A stretch of 64,000 bases of DNA from Acaryochloris sp. CCMEE 5410 (GCF_000238775.2 NZ_AFEJ02000001.1:1426001-1490000); one strand, 5' to 3'. Positions 52,455-61,402 are shown, counted from the stretch's first letter. Program-made: numbers and translations. Notes: generated from the letters alone by a model not told the origin.

Positions 52455-53497
52455 GTACAGCGCAGTTTAAGCTTCAGGCCAAAGATCAGCTCTCTGACTA
52501 TGTGCGGGGGTTAGCCTGGTCGGCAGATGGCCACACTTTAGCGGCGGTTTCGGCAGCGGGAGAGGTGGTGCTGTGGACTGATGCAGATCGCCCCAGCCGA
52601 CGGCGGATCGAGGTGCAAGGGGTGTGCGATCGCACCTGTGATTGCGTCGGTTTCTCCGCCAATCATCAATTCCTGGCCGTAGGAGGAGAAGCGGGCCTAT
52701 TACAAGTGTGGGATCTACAATCCGACTCTCCTAGGCTGGTGTTTAAGGAGTCCTATGGGTCTAATTGGATAGAGCGGTTGGCCTGGCATCCGGTGCAGGA
52801 GTGGCTGGCGATTCCCGTCAATCGCACGGTGCAAATCTGGGATCTCTCCCACCAAAAACAGGTGGCAACCCTAGACTTTGAAACGTCCACCGTTCTGGAT
52901 TTAGCATGGCATCCCACGGGACAATATCTAGCCGTTAGTGGTCAGGGCGGTGTCAAAGTCTGGGATGTGCAGAAACCAGAGAGTCCCCCCGTCCGGTTTG
53001 AGGTGCCAGGGGCGAGCCTTACCTGCCGATGGTCTGGGGAGGGGCAGTACCTGGCATCTGGCAATCTGGATCGCACCCTTTCCGTCCTAGCGTGGGGGCA
53101 ACCTCCGCCCTGGTTGATGCAGGGATTTCCAGGAAAGGTGAGTTCGATTGCCTGGTCCGATTCCAGTCCCCCACTCTTAGCCGCTGCCTGTGTGGATGGG
53201 ATTACCGTTTGGCGGCGACAGGGCAATCAATGGAGTAGTGAGGTGTTGACAGAGCATCAAGGATTTGTAAAGGCAATAGCATTTCAGCCAAACTCCCAAC
53301 TTTTAGCGTCCGGGAGTAATGAGGGGGGTGTTCTACTCTGGCCTAAGGCCAAAAAGGTGAGCCAAACGCTGAAGTCTTTAATGTCAGGAACAGCTTGTTT
53401 AGCCTGGCATCCCTCTGGGAATTTTCTAGCAGGCGGAAGTAGGGATGGAAAGATTATGATCTGGACACTAGGATCATCTAAGCAAGGATTTGGTTAG
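52451..53497 (+). CDS. WD40-repeat beta-propeller protein
   Basis: A 348-residue protein starting at GTG overlapping the CobW stop (GTGTGA), so the two genes are translationally coupled. About seven WD40 blades are visible by their W-D/W-S endings and G-H-like starts (LAWSADGHTLAAVSAAGEVVLWTD, LAVGGEAGLLQVWDL, LAWHPTGQYLAVSGQGGVKVWDV, IAFQPNSQLLASGSNEGGVLLWP, LAWHPSGNFLAGGSRDGKIMIWTL). It likely forms a propeller scaffold. Its coupling to a metal GTPase suggests a role in metal handling, which is an inference. Confidence 0.9.
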   Translation: MSTAQFKLQAKDQLSDYVRGLAWSADGHTLAAVSAAGEVVLWTDADRPSRRRIEVQGVCDRTCDCVGFSANHQFLAVGGEAGLLQVWDLQSDSPRLVFKESYGSNWIERLAWHPVQEWLAIPVNRTVQIWDLSHQKQVATLDFETSTVLDLAWHPTGQYLAVSGQGGVKVWDVQKPESPPVRFEVPGASLTCRWSGEGQYLASGNLDRTLSVLAWGQPPPWLMQGFPGKVSSIAWSDSSPPLLAAACVDGITVWRRQGNQWSSEVLTEHQGFVKAIAFQPNSQLLASGSNEGGVLLWPKAKKVSQTLKSLMSGTACLAWHPSGNFLAGGSRDGKIMIWTLGSSKQGFG

Positions 53498-53516
53498 TGA
53501 GTGTCATCATGAAGAT

Positions 53517-54080
53517 TCAATTCGTACCGAGCTTTAACCAGCTAAATATTTCCTCTGCCGTCAGGTTCAAGTCCATTCCATCTAGACCTTGGAGCTGTTG
53601 GTCACCCCGATAGATTTCTATCTCTTTGTGAGGTGTTAATACCAGCACAGAGTAGTCATCTGGATCGATTAACCAGCCCAAGAGACCGCCATGACGTATA
53701 CAGTGAAGTAGATTATCAATCACACGATTGGCATTCTGATCGGGAGAAAGAACTTCAATTGACCAATCTGGAGGCTGAGTAAAGTTATCTTCTGGCTCCC
53801 CCCAGTCATTCAGTTTAATTTTATCTAAAGACACCACCACAAGGTCAGGGACCACTGAGCGACCCCCAAAGGTACAGCGCAGTTCAGGTAAAGTCAGATA
53901 ACGGCCCTCTGAATCCTCTAATTTAGTCAATAGCCGCTTTTGCAATAAAGAGTGTCGAACTTTAGGCATTGGTTTTTGAGCTGCCTCGCCATCGACATAT
54001 TCCCAAGCTGGTGATTGTTCCAAATTCGGGAATTTAAGAAACTCTTCTAAGGTGAGTGTTTGAGTCTTGGCAAATGTCAT
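53517..54080 (-). CDS. Uma2-family (DUF820) PD-(D/E)XK-type endonuclease
   Basis: A 187-residue protein with the Uma2 layout: TLEEFLKFPNLEQSPAWEYVDGEAAQKPMPK, VVPDLVVVSLDKI (the Asp of the active site) and WSIEVLSPDQNANRVIDNL (the Glu-x-x-Ser-Pro motif), then GLLGWLIDPDDYSVLVLTP. These nucleases are abundant and multicopy in cyanobacteria; their target is unknown. ATG start. It converges with the WD40 gene. Confidence 0.9.
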   Translation of the reverse strand: MTFAKTQTLTLEEFLKFPNLEQSPAWEYVDGEAAQKPMPKVRHSLLQKRLLTKLEDSEGRYLTLPELRCTFGGRSVVPDLVVVSLDKIKLNDWGEPEDNFTQPPDWSIEVLSPDQNANRVIDNLLHCIRHGGLLGWLIDPDDYSVLVLTPHKEIEIYRGDQQLQGLDGMDLNLTAEEIFSWLKLGTN

Positions 54081-54144
54081 GCGAGTCCTCCAAGCTTGAG
54101 CCTAGCATAGGTCGATAGTTATGGTTTAGCTCCCGATTGATTGC

Positions 54145-54168
54145 GTCAGACCGTCAGACCGTTAGACT
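54145..54168. repeat. tandem octamers GTCAGACC, 3 copies (third diverged)
   Basis: GTCAGACC occurs twice in tandem, followed by GTTAGACT, between the Uma2 gene and the ORF at 54225. The flanking TATGGTT (left) and AACCATA (right) form a loose inverted repeat around it. It could be a binding array or part of a recombination site. Confidence 0.5.
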
Positions 54169-54224
54169 GTCGTATAACCATAGTTAGGCAGCAATGCTGT
54201 TAGCTCACCCCTAAATTTCGCAGC

Positions 54225-54800
54225 ATGCTTTATCACCCCCTTCGCAAGACGTTGACCGAAGTCCGGTCCGCACTTGATAGGTTCCATGGTCACACCGGTC
54301 CGGACTTTCTCGAACCTGTATCACCCGAATTACAAGTGCTTCTTAACGGAATCGAGTCTACAAAAGTCGGAATCCGAGCTTACCTCGAATTTCTGCATGC
54401 AACATGTACAGCAACCCCAAATGATCATGTTTTTGGGCCAGTAATGCACATCAACGATGTACATCTTGCAGCTTCAATCACTGTCCCGTTTGCACTTACG
54501 CCCGACTCCACTGTCCCGACTGAATCGTATGGTCCTGTAGAATTTCTGAAAGAGAAGCTATGTGTTCTTCTCTGCGCCATCAAGATTTATGTTCACTGGA
54601 AACAATACACAAATGGTAAACAGCCAACCAAATGGCAAGGATTCGAAAGTGTAATTCCGGCTGAGCAATTTTCCGATTTCATGCTTCTCGACAGCACCAC
54701 ACCTTATCTTGGGAGGCTTTTTCAGAATATAGTTGAGAGTAACGATATGGCTAAAACTGGCGTCGAATTTTATCTTGGTGCAACAGTAGACACGCTGTAA
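54225..54800 (+). CDS. hypothetical protein, 191 aa, possible mobile cassette ORF
   Basis: No family recognised. The protein is soluble with mixed helices (KTLTEVRSALDRFHGH, LQVLLNGIESTKVGIRAYLEFLHATC, KLCVLLCAIKIYVHWKQY). ATG start at 54225 without a clear ribosome binding site. The flanking DNA shows GTTAGGC before and GCATAACAA after the gene, which resemble the ends of integron attC sites, but the stem-loop middle of an attC is not convincing. It may be an acquired gene. Confidence 0.5.
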   Translation: MLYHPLRKTLTEVRSALDRFHGHTGPDFLEPVSPELQVLLNGIESTKVGIRAYLEFLHATCTATPNDHVFGPVMHINDVHLAASITVPFALTPDSTVPTESYGPVEFLKEKLCVLLCAIKIYVHWKQYTNGKQPTKWQGFESVIPAEQFSDFMLLDSTTPYLGRLFQNIVESNDMAKTGVEFYLGATVDTL

Positions 54801-54854
54801 CCACCTGCATAACAATACTGTCTTGACAGTCAAGTAGTTGGCATTACATATGAG

Positions 54855-56069
54855 CTAATCTGGCGATTCCAGGGGCAAACGGATTCGAAAAGACGTCCCC
54901 ATGCCCAGGGTACTGTCAAAGGTGATGGTCCCGTGTAGTAGGGCCACAAACTGTTTGACGATATTCAGCCCCAACCCCGTCCCTGGAATATTGCTGACAT
55001 TACGTCCCCGATGAAAGGGCTCAAATAGAAACGGTTGATCTGCCTCGGGAATGCCTAAGCCGTGATCGGTAATTTGTAGGGTCAGCTGCTGTTTGCGGCG
55101 AGCTAGCTTTAGCTCAATCGGCTTGGGGTTGGGGGAATAACGAATCGCATTCTGCAAGATATTGACCAGAATCGAGCGCAGCACTTGCTCATCCATCTGC
55201 ACCCATATTTGGGTGTGGCGACAGGTGAAGTGCAAGGCATGATCGGGGGTGGTTGGCTGCAGTTCCTGCAAAACCTCGCGACAAAACCCAACCAGTTCCA
55301 AAGTCGTGGGGGTGAAGGGCAACTGCTGGGCTTCAATCCGACCGAGGACCAAAATATCATCAATCATTGCCGTCATTCGATCGGTATTGGCAATAATGGC
55401 CTGCAGGTACTCCTGCTTTTGGATGGCCGAAAGTTGTTGGTCATAGCGCTCCAGGGATGAAACCGAGAGAGCGATATTATTCAGGGGGTTACGGAATTCA
55501 TGACAGACCATGGCTACGAAGCGCGATCGCAAATCACTAAGTTCTTGCAATTGTTGGTTGGCCTGGAGCAACTCTGCGGTTCGTTCTTGGACTTTGAGTT
55601 CGAGGGCTTCATTGGTTTGCTGGAGAATTCGCTCTGCCCACTGTCGTTCCGAGACATCTCGAAAGGTGACCACCGCCCCCACAATCTGGCCCTGTTCATC
55701 CTGCATCGGGGTACTGATATATTCCACTGGGAAAGAGGTGCCATCTTTGCGCCAGAACACTTCATCGGTGACTCGGTGAACAACCCCGTCCTTAAAGGCG
55801 GCATAAATTGGACAGGTCTGGCGGGGATAGTGACTGCCGTCGGGATGGGAATGATGCAAGACCCGATGCATGGACTGGCCGATCAGATCCGATGTCTGCC
55901 AACCAATCATCTCCGCTGCGGCTGGATTCACAAAGGTGACGTTTCCCTCTAAATCGAGGCCATAGATTCCTTCCCCCACGGAATTAAGAATCAGTTCATT
56001 TTGCCGTCGTAACTGTTCCAGTTCACTGGCCGTGGGCGAGGGAGCCTCTGGAACCCAACTGTTATCCAT
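54855..56069 (-). CDS. PAS-domain sensor histidine kinase, soluble
   Basis: A 404-residue kinase without a membrane helix. A PAS domain covers about 20-145 (NELILNSVGEGIYGLDLEGNVTFVN, EMIGWQTSDLIGQSM, HSHPDGSHYPRQTCPI), then a coiled coil (LELKVQERTAELLQANQQLQEL), the HisKA phosphoacceptor in FVAMVCHEFRNPLNNIALSV and the HATPase with ILQNAIRYSPNP (N box), ITDHGLGIP (G1) and GTGLGLNIVKQF (G2). The signal is probably redox, light or a small cytoplasmic ligand. It is divergent from an AraC-type response regulator gene, its likely partner. Confidence 0.93.
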   Translation of the reverse strand: MDNSWVPEAPSPTASELEQLRRQNELILNSVGEGIYGLDLEGNVTFVNPAAAEMIGWQTSDLIGQSMHRVLHHSHPDGSHYPRQTCPIYAAFKDGVVHRVTDEVFWRKDGTSFPVEYISTPMQDEQGQIVGAVVTFRDVSERQWAERILQQTNEALELKVQERTAELLQANQQLQELSDLRSRFVAMVCHEFRNPLNNIALSVSSLERYDQQLSAIQKQEYLQAIIANTDRMTAMIDDILVLGRIEAQQLPFTPTTLELVGFCREVLQELQPTTPDHALHFTCRHTQIWVQMDEQVLRSILVNILQNAIRYSPNPKPIELKLARRKQQLTLQITDHGLGIPEADQPFLFEPFHRGRNVSNIPGTGLGLNIVKQFVALLHGTITFDSTLGMGTSFRIRLPLESPD

Positions 56070-56150
56070 TACACCAAAGCGTCCTCCATAAAACGGTTAA
56101 CTAACGGTTATGCGATCGTCAGAAACAACAATGAGGTAGACGCTGGAGCG

Positions 56151-56894
56151 ATGACCCAGACGATTCTCATTATCGAGGATGAGGCCCAGACTCGCAGGGT
56201 GTTCCTTAGCAGTTTATCTTTTGAGGGGTTTAGTGCCTTAGAGGCCAGCTGTGGCTGGGAAGGGGTAAAGTTGGCTCAAACCCACCATCCGGATCTGATT
56301 GTTTGTGACATTATGATGCCAGATATGGATGGCTATCAGGTGCTAACTGAGCTGCGACAAAGTGCTGATACGGCGGGCATCCCGTTTATTTTCCTGACGG
56401 CAAAGGCGACCATGGCTGAACTGCGCGTCGGCATGAACCTAGGGGCGGATGACTATTTGACCAAACCTTGTACGGTGGGACAGTTTTTAGATGCGATCGC
56501 AACTCGTCTGCAGCGCCATGCCAACTTCCAACAGCAATCTCTGGAAGCAACCCCTCCCACTCGTATTTTTCCTGACTGTCCTCGACTCAATCCTATCTTT
56601 CAATTTATTGAAGACCATTATCAGCAACCGATTCAGCTTCAGGACGTCGCCCAGGTGGTCGGCTATTCTCCGGCTTACCTGACCAGCTTGGTCAATAATC
56701 AAACAGGCCGTTCCGTTAAGCAGTGGATTATTGAACGCCGGATGGTGCAAGGCCGCCAACTATTGTCGGATACGGATGCATCCATCAAACAGATTGCGTC
56801 TAAAATTGGCTACACCGATGCGGGCTACTTTATTCGTCAATTTCGCCGAATTCATGGGGTTTCTCCCCAGGCTTGGCGACAAAGCCAAAAATAA
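56151..56894 (+). CDS. response regulator with AraC-type DNA-binding domain
   Basis: A 247-residue protein: a receiver domain (about 1-125) with ILIIEDEAQT, the phosphoacceptor Asp in LIVCDIMMPDMDG and the Lys in DDYLTKPC, then a C-terminal AraC-type double helix-turn-helix (LQDVAQVVGYSPAYLTSLVNNQTGRSVKQWI and IKQIASKIGYTDAGYFIRQFRRIHGVSP). This fusion is fairly rare; it is a transcription factor gated by phosphorylation. The divergent kinase gene at 56069 is the likely partner. Targets are unknown. Confidence 0.93.
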   Translation: MTQTILIIEDEAQTRRVFLSSLSFEGFSALEASCGWEGVKLAQTHHPDLIVCDIMMPDMDGYQVLTELRQSADTAGIPFIFLTAKATMAELRVGMNLGADDYLTKPCTVGQFLDAIATRLQRHANFQQQSLEATPPTRIFPDCPRLNPIFQFIEDHYQQPIQLQDVAQVVGYSPAYLTSLVNNQTGRSVKQWIIERRMVQGRQLLSDTDASIKQIASKIGYTDAGYFIRQFRRIHGVSPQAWRQSQK

Positions 56895-57496
56895 TACGAG
56901 GGGCCGGAGACCAGGTCTGCCTCGACGGGTTAACGCCAACCGAAAGAAAGTCCCATCATCGCTAAAGATTCTCCAATGCGTTGGGGATGGGTAGGCTGAT
57001 AGGATTTGAAGTGAGTATAAAAAATAATCTGTTTAAACAAACTTACTAGGCTAAAAACGCTAATTAATTATATTTATATTTTCAGGATGTAAAAATAATT
57101 CATGTCTTGAGAATGATGGAATAAGTCCGGGTGTAAGACTTCAGCTTAATGCTATAAATGACTGATTTCTGAATTAGAAGAAGAGGCTGGGCAGGGCTTA
57201 TTTTTTTCTGAAATCATGACATATATGGGTTTCCTTGGGCGTAAAAGCCTTTTATAGGTCAAATTTATATGGTTTTGATCAGGTTTTTATCCGTTTACCC
57301 CTGATTTCACTTTCCATTTGTCTGAATAGTCATAAAGCAAAAAGTTTTGACGATGTCAATGGGATTTTTGTATTTGTAAAAAATAGGGATGCCTGAATTA
57401 TTTCAGTTTTTGCGAGCCGTATCAAATACTACAAAATCACTTTAAAAATCAAGCTTTAATTATTTTCAAATCTAGCAATGCCTATACCCGGAAATT
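56895..57496. other. 602-base intergenic region with the cyanate operon promoter
   Basis: AT-rich, no supported ORF. The 3' part contains the NtcA-type site and -10 element of the cyn operon, listed separately. The 5' part shows nothing recognisable. Confidence 0.6.
57419..57460 (+). promoter_or_regulatory. NtcA-activated promoter: GTA-N8-TAC and -10 TTTAAT
   Basis: GTA at 57419-57421 and TAC at 57430-57432 are separated by exactly 8 bases, the NtcA consensus. The -10-like TTTAAT at 57455-57460 follows after 22 bases, the classical NtcA-activated promoter geometry. The predicted transcription start near 57467 lies 30 bases before the ATG of the first cyn gene. NtcA is the global nitrogen regulator of cyanobacteria. 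Confidence 0.75.
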
Positions 57497-59137
57497 ATGG
57501 CGGTATCTTCGTTTAATCACTCCGCACAGAAGTGGAATAACCTCACGTCTCAGCGGGGGAACCTCCGTGAATTAGAGCTACTCTGCATCATTTGCGGTGG
57601 GTCGCATATGACCCAAGATCATTGGCAATATATGGAGACCCTCCCCAGCGACCCGGTGGAGATGATTGATGATCTGATCAAAATGCGACTGTATAAGCCT
57701 GAAGCGTTGGGATTGGCGGAGACGATCAGCCAAACAGAACTGAGAAAGCAGCTTTTTCTCAAAACGGTGTCCAAGGGTGACCCGAAGCGCGAGCGCTTGG
57801 TCAATGACTTAATTCAGCTTGCTGGTGGATTGGATCAGGCCTTCTCAGCGGCCTTTGGTCCCCAAGCGGGTCGATTCTTTAGTGATGCCCAACGTGTGAG
57901 CAGTGTGACTCGCCGGGAATTTCTGCGCAATATTGCGGTTGGAGCGGCTCTGGTGACCCTCACGAACTGTGCCCCTGGCGGTGATAAGCCCGATATTGGG
58001 GACACCAACGTCGATCCAGAATTAACCGCCAAGCTGGAAAAAACAGATCTCAAAGTGGGCTTTATCCCCATTACCTGCGCGACGCCGATCATTATGTCTG
58101 AGCCGTTAGGGTTCTACAAAAAGCATGGTTTGAACGCCAAAGTGGTCAAAATGCCCAGCTGGGGGGCGGTGCGAGATTCTGCGATCGCAGGTGAACTCGA
58201 CGCGTATCACATGCTTGCTCCCATGCCCATCGCCATGACCTTGGGATTAGGGTCCAGCTCCTTTGGCGTCAAGCTGGCCAGTATCGAGAATATTAATGGC
58301 CAAGCAATTACCGTGGCCAACCGTCATAAGGGCAAGGTCAAAGGTCCGGCAGACTTCAAGGGGTTTGTGATTGGTGTGCCCTTCCCCTACTCTATGCATA
58401 ACCTGCTGCTGCGCTACTACCTCGCAACGGGGGGCATTGATCCAGATAAAGATGTCAAGATTCGTCCCGTTCCTCCCCCTGACAGCATTGCCCAGTTGGT
58501 GGCCGGTGATATTGATGCCTACTTAATGCCGGATCCGTTCAACCAGCGAGCCGTCTTTGAGGGAGAAGGATTTATCCATAAATTAACGAAAGATTTGTGG
58601 CCTAATCATCCCTGCTGTGCCTTTGCCGCCAGTGATGAATGGATCGACGCCAATCCCAATACCTTCCGGGCCTTAAACAAGTCGATCATCGAGGCGGCTG
58701 GCTATGCTAGCAAGGCTGAAAATCGGCCCGAAATTGCTAAGGCGATATCTGAACGAGCCTTCTTGAATCAGCCAACGGAAGTGGTGGAAGCCGTTTTGAC
58801 GGGCAAGTTTGACGACGGCAATGGTCAAACCCTGGATATTCCCGATCGGATTGACTTTGACCCCTATCCTTGGCAAAGCTTTGCCAACTGGATTTCCTCT
58901 CAGCTTGTGCGCTGGGACTTGCAAGGCGATGGTAAGGCCAAAACCGCCATCGATGGCAAGTATGACGAAGTGGGCAAAGATATTTTCCTCACCGATGTTG
59001 CCCGTGAACTGGCGACGGAACTAGGGCAGACTCCGCCTGACGAAATCTATAAAACTGAAACCTTAGCCTTTGATGAATTTGATCCGGCTAATCCAGCCCA
59101 ATACATCGAAGAGCAAATCAAGAAATATGATGTTTAA
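57497..59137 (+). CDS. cynA: cyanate ABC transporter substrate-binding protein, with N-terminal extension
   Basis: The substrate-binding part is of the NrtA/CmpA/CynA family (FIPITCATPIIMSEPLGFYKKHGLNAKVVKM, SWGAVRDSAIAGELDAYHMLAPMP, GDIDAYLMPDPFNQRAVFEGEG). Residues 138-158 form a Tat lipoprotein signal (TRREFLRN, lipobox ending at Cys158), but it follows about 137 residues of soluble, helical, Cys-containing sequence (LELLCIICGGSHMTQDHW; DPVEMIDDLIKMRLYKPEAL). A GTG at 57905 would give a standard signal peptide, so either the long form is real or translation starts internally. The transcript start predicted by the NtcA promoter supports the long form. Cyanate rather than nitrate is inferred from cynS downstream. 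Confidence 0.85.
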   Translation: MAVSSFNHSAQKWNNLTSQRGNLRELELLCIICGGSHMTQDHWQYMETLPSDPVEMIDDLIKMRLYKPEALGLAETISQTELRKQLFLKTVSKGDPKRERLVNDLIQLAGGLDQAFSAAFGPQAGRFFSDAQRVSSVTRREFLRNIAVGAALVTLTNCAPGGDKPDIGDTNVDPELTAKLEKTDLKVGFIPITCATPIIMSEPLGFYKKHGLNAKVVKMPSWGAVRDSAIAGELDAYHMLAPMPIAMTLGLGSSSFGVKLASIENINGQAITVANRHKGKVKGPADFKGFVIGVPFPYSMHNLLLRYYLATGGIDPDKDVKIRPVPPPDSIAQLVAGDIDAYLMPDPFNQRAVFEGEGFIHKLTKDLWPNHPCCAFAASDEWIDANPNTFRALNKSIIEAAGYASKAENRPEIAKAISERAFLNQPTEVVEAVLTGKFDDGNGQTLDIPDRIDFDPYPWQSFANWISSQLVRWDLQGDGKAKTAIDGKYDEVGKDIFLTDVARELATELGQTPPDEIYKTETLAFDEFDPANPAQYIEEQIKKYDV

Positions 59138-59148
59138 TCCCAGAAATC

Positions 59149-59979
59149 ATGGCCCTGAGTACTGATCAAAGCCCCAAAGCCCCCACCAAACCAGGACTCT
59201 CTGAGAATGCTCAAGCAATCCTGATTTCCCTGCTGTTTCTGGGACTGTTTCTTACGGTTTGGGAAGTGGGGGCCAATGCCAAAATCTTTGCCAAGGGCAT
59301 GCCCAATGCTACCGACACCCTGGGAGAACTCTGGTTTTGGATTTCCGACCCCTTCTTTGACAATGGCCCCAATGATTTAGGGATTGGCTGGAATTTGCTG
59401 ACGAGCCTGCGCCGGGTGGCAATTGGCTATACCTTAGCGTCTATTATTGCGGTTCCTCTGGGAATCTTACTGGGCATGTCTCGGGTAGCTGCCAAAGCCT
59501 TTAATCCCTATGTGCAGCTCCTCAAGCCAGTTTCTCCTTTGGCCTGGCTACCGTTGGGACTTTATATTTTTCGCAATTCCGAGAATACAGGCGTTTTCAT
59601 TATCTTGATTAGCAGCATCTGGCCGACCCTGGTGAATACCGTGTTTGGCGTCGCCAATGTGAGTCCTGAGTATCTCGATGTGTCGAAAACCTTGGGTGCG
59701 TCCAAATTGAGGACGGTCTTTAAGGTGATTATTCCTGCGGCCCTTCCCAATATCATTGCTGGTTTACGCATCAGCATGGGGATTGCCTGGCTGGTGATTG
59801 TTGCGGCTGAGATGCTCCTGGGCTCTGGATTAGGCTATTTCGTCTGGAATGAGTGGAATAACCTGTCCATCTCCAATATCTTGGTGGCCATTTTCATTAT
59901 TGGTTTGGTGGGTATTGTTTTGGACCAAATCTTCGCTTATCTGGAAAAATTAGTCTCTTTTGGACGGCAAGCCTCATGA
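59149..59979 (+). CDS. cynB: cyanate ABC transporter permease
   Basis: A 276-residue inner-membrane permease of the NrtB/SsuC type with about six helices; the EAA loop is YLDVSKTLGASKLRTVFKVIIPAALPNIIAGLR. It starts 11 bases after cynA and overlaps cynD by 4 bases (ATGA), so the three are one operon. Substrate assigned by operon context only. Confidence 0.92.
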   Translation: MALSTDQSPKAPTKPGLSENAQAILISLLFLGLFLTVWEVGANAKIFAKGMPNATDTLGELWFWISDPFFDNGPNDLGIGWNLLTSLRRVAIGYTLASIIAVPLGILLGMSRVAAKAFNPYVQLLKPVSPLAWLPLGLYIFRNSENTGVFIILISSIWPTLVNTVFGVANVSPEYLDVSKTLGASKLRTVFKVIIPAALPNIIAGLRISMGIAWLVIVAAEMLLGSGLGYFVWNEWNNLSISNILVAIFIIGLVGIVLDQIFAYLEKLVSFGRQAS

Positions 59980-60857
59980 TCACCTCTTCTTCTCCTCCTG
60001 TTGATATGGAAGCGTCCACTAGCGTTCAACTGAGCTTGCGCGATGTCTCAAAAGTTTTTCCCGCTAAAGGGGGAATCCCATTCTTCAAGCGCGAATCAGC
60101 ATCGAACTTTATCGCCATTGAAGATATCAGTTTAGATATCCAACACAATACCTTTGTCACCATTATTGGGCCATCGGGCTGTGGCAAATCGACGCTATTG
60201 AACATCATTGCTGGCTTGAGTACCGCCACCTCTGGCACCGTCGATCTGGATGGTCAGCCTATCCTCGGTCCTGGCCCAGATCGAGGCATGGTCTTTCAAA
60301 ACTATGCACTGATGCCCTGGATGACGGTGGAGGAAAATATTCGGTTTGCGGTGGAGACCGTTTATCCGAAGTTATCCAAGCAACGTCTGCAAGGGATTGT
60401 CCGGGAAAATATTAATCGAGTCGGGTTAGATGGGGCTGAGAAAAAACACCCCCATGAATTATCCGGCGGCATGCGGCAGCGGGTCGGCATTGCCAGGGCC
60501 TTAGCCATTGACCCCAAAATTCTGCTGATGGATGAGCCTTTTGGGGCTTTAGATGCCTTGACGCGGGGCTTCTTGCAAGAAGAGGTGGAGCGCATTTGGG
60601 AGCAGGATCGCAAAACAGTGGTCATGATTACCCACAGTATTGATGAAGCCCTCTTGCTATCCGATCAGATCGTGATGATGACCCGGGGGCCAGCCGCCAA
60701 AATTGATGAGGTTTTAGAGGTGCCCTTCCCCCGACCCCGCAACCGCTTGGAGGTGGAGCAACATCCTGAGTACCACAAGCTCAAGGCAGAAATGGAAGCC
60801 CACCTATACCGGGAGACGCGGTTTGTAGAACAGGACCGGATCAAGGTCAAAGCCTAA
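59976..60857 (+). CDS. cynD: cyanate ABC transporter ATP-binding protein
   Basis: A 293-residue ATPase with Walker A GPSGCGKSTLLNIIAGL, signature LSGGMRQRVGIARAL, Walker B ILLMDEPFGALDALTR and switch His in MITHSIDEAL. A single ABC domain without the NrtC-type binding-protein fusion, as in CynD. Begins in a 4-base overlap with cynB. The cytoplasmic motor of the cyanate importer. Confidence 0.93.
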   Translation: MITSSSPPVDMEASTSVQLSLRDVSKVFPAKGGIPFFKRESASNFIAIEDISLDIQHNTFVTIIGPSGCGKSTLLNIIAGLSTATSGTVDLDGQPILGPGPDRGMVFQNYALMPWMTVEENIRFAVETVYPKLSKQRLQGIVRENINRVGLDGAEKKHPHELSGGMRQRVGIARALAIDPKILLMDEPFGALDALTRGFLQEEVERIWEQDRKTVVMITHSIDEALLLSDQIVMMTRGPAAKIDEVLEVPFPRPRNRLEVEQHPEYHKLKAEMEAHLYRETRFVEQDRIKVKA

Positions 60858-60914
60858 CCCCCTTGAAGATTCACTTTTCGACTGCAAATTTCTTATTTTG
60901 GAGAATCCATTCCT

Positions 60915-61358
60915 ATGGCTATTGCTGAAATTACCGAGAAACTTCTAGCAGCAAAGAAAGCGAAAGGTATTTCCTTTGAAGATTTAGAAAAGATCTTGGG
61001 TTGCGATGAAACCTGGATTGCCTCGGTGATTTATCGCCAGGCAAGTGCCTCTACCGAAGAAGCTGAGAAGATCGTCACAGCGTTGGGCTTACCCGCAGAG
61101 CTAGCGGAACCCCTAACCGTACCGCCCATGAAAGGATCTTTAGAACCCGTTATTCCTACGGACCCGTTAGTCTACCGATTCTACGAAATCATGCAGGTTT
61201 ATGGAGTGCCGGTTAAAGCCGTGATTCACGAGAAATTTGGGGATGGCATTATGAGCGCCATCGATTTCTCCATTGAGGTAGATAAAGTGCCGGATCCAAA
61301 AGGCGATCGCGTTCAGGTAACCATGTGTGGAAAGTTCCTGCCTTATAAAAAGTGGTAG
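60915..61358 (+). CDS. cynS: cyanate hydratase (cyanase)
   Basis: A 147-residue cyanase of normal length. The catalytic triad is intact and at the family's spacing: Arg88 and Glu91 in YRFYEIMQ and Ser114 in [10 protein letters not shown] (Arg-Glu +3, Arg-Ser +26). The N-terminal helix-turn-helix-like domain ([20 protein letters not shown]) is present. The decamer decomposes cyanate with bicarbonate to ammonia and CO2. It follows cynD by 57 bases; ribosome binding site GGAG upstream of the ATG. Under the same NtcA-type promoter by inference. Confidence 0.97.
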   Translation: MAIAEITEKLLAAKKAKGISFEDLEKILGCDETWIASVIYRQASASTEEAEKIVTALGLPAELAEPLTVPPMKGSLEPVIPTDPLVYRFYEIMQVYGVPVKAVIHEKFGDGIMSAIDFSIEVDKVPDPKGDRVQVTMCGKFLPYKKW

Positions 61359-61402
61359 GTCATTCCCCCAAATTTATACCAACCCAATTCCTTGAGGACA
61401 AG

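Noticed and set aside
54105-54200. A full integron attC site before the ORF at 54225
   Set aside because: Only the GTTAGGC end fits; the complementary R'' heptamer and the paired L boxes are missing, so only a weak finding is reported.
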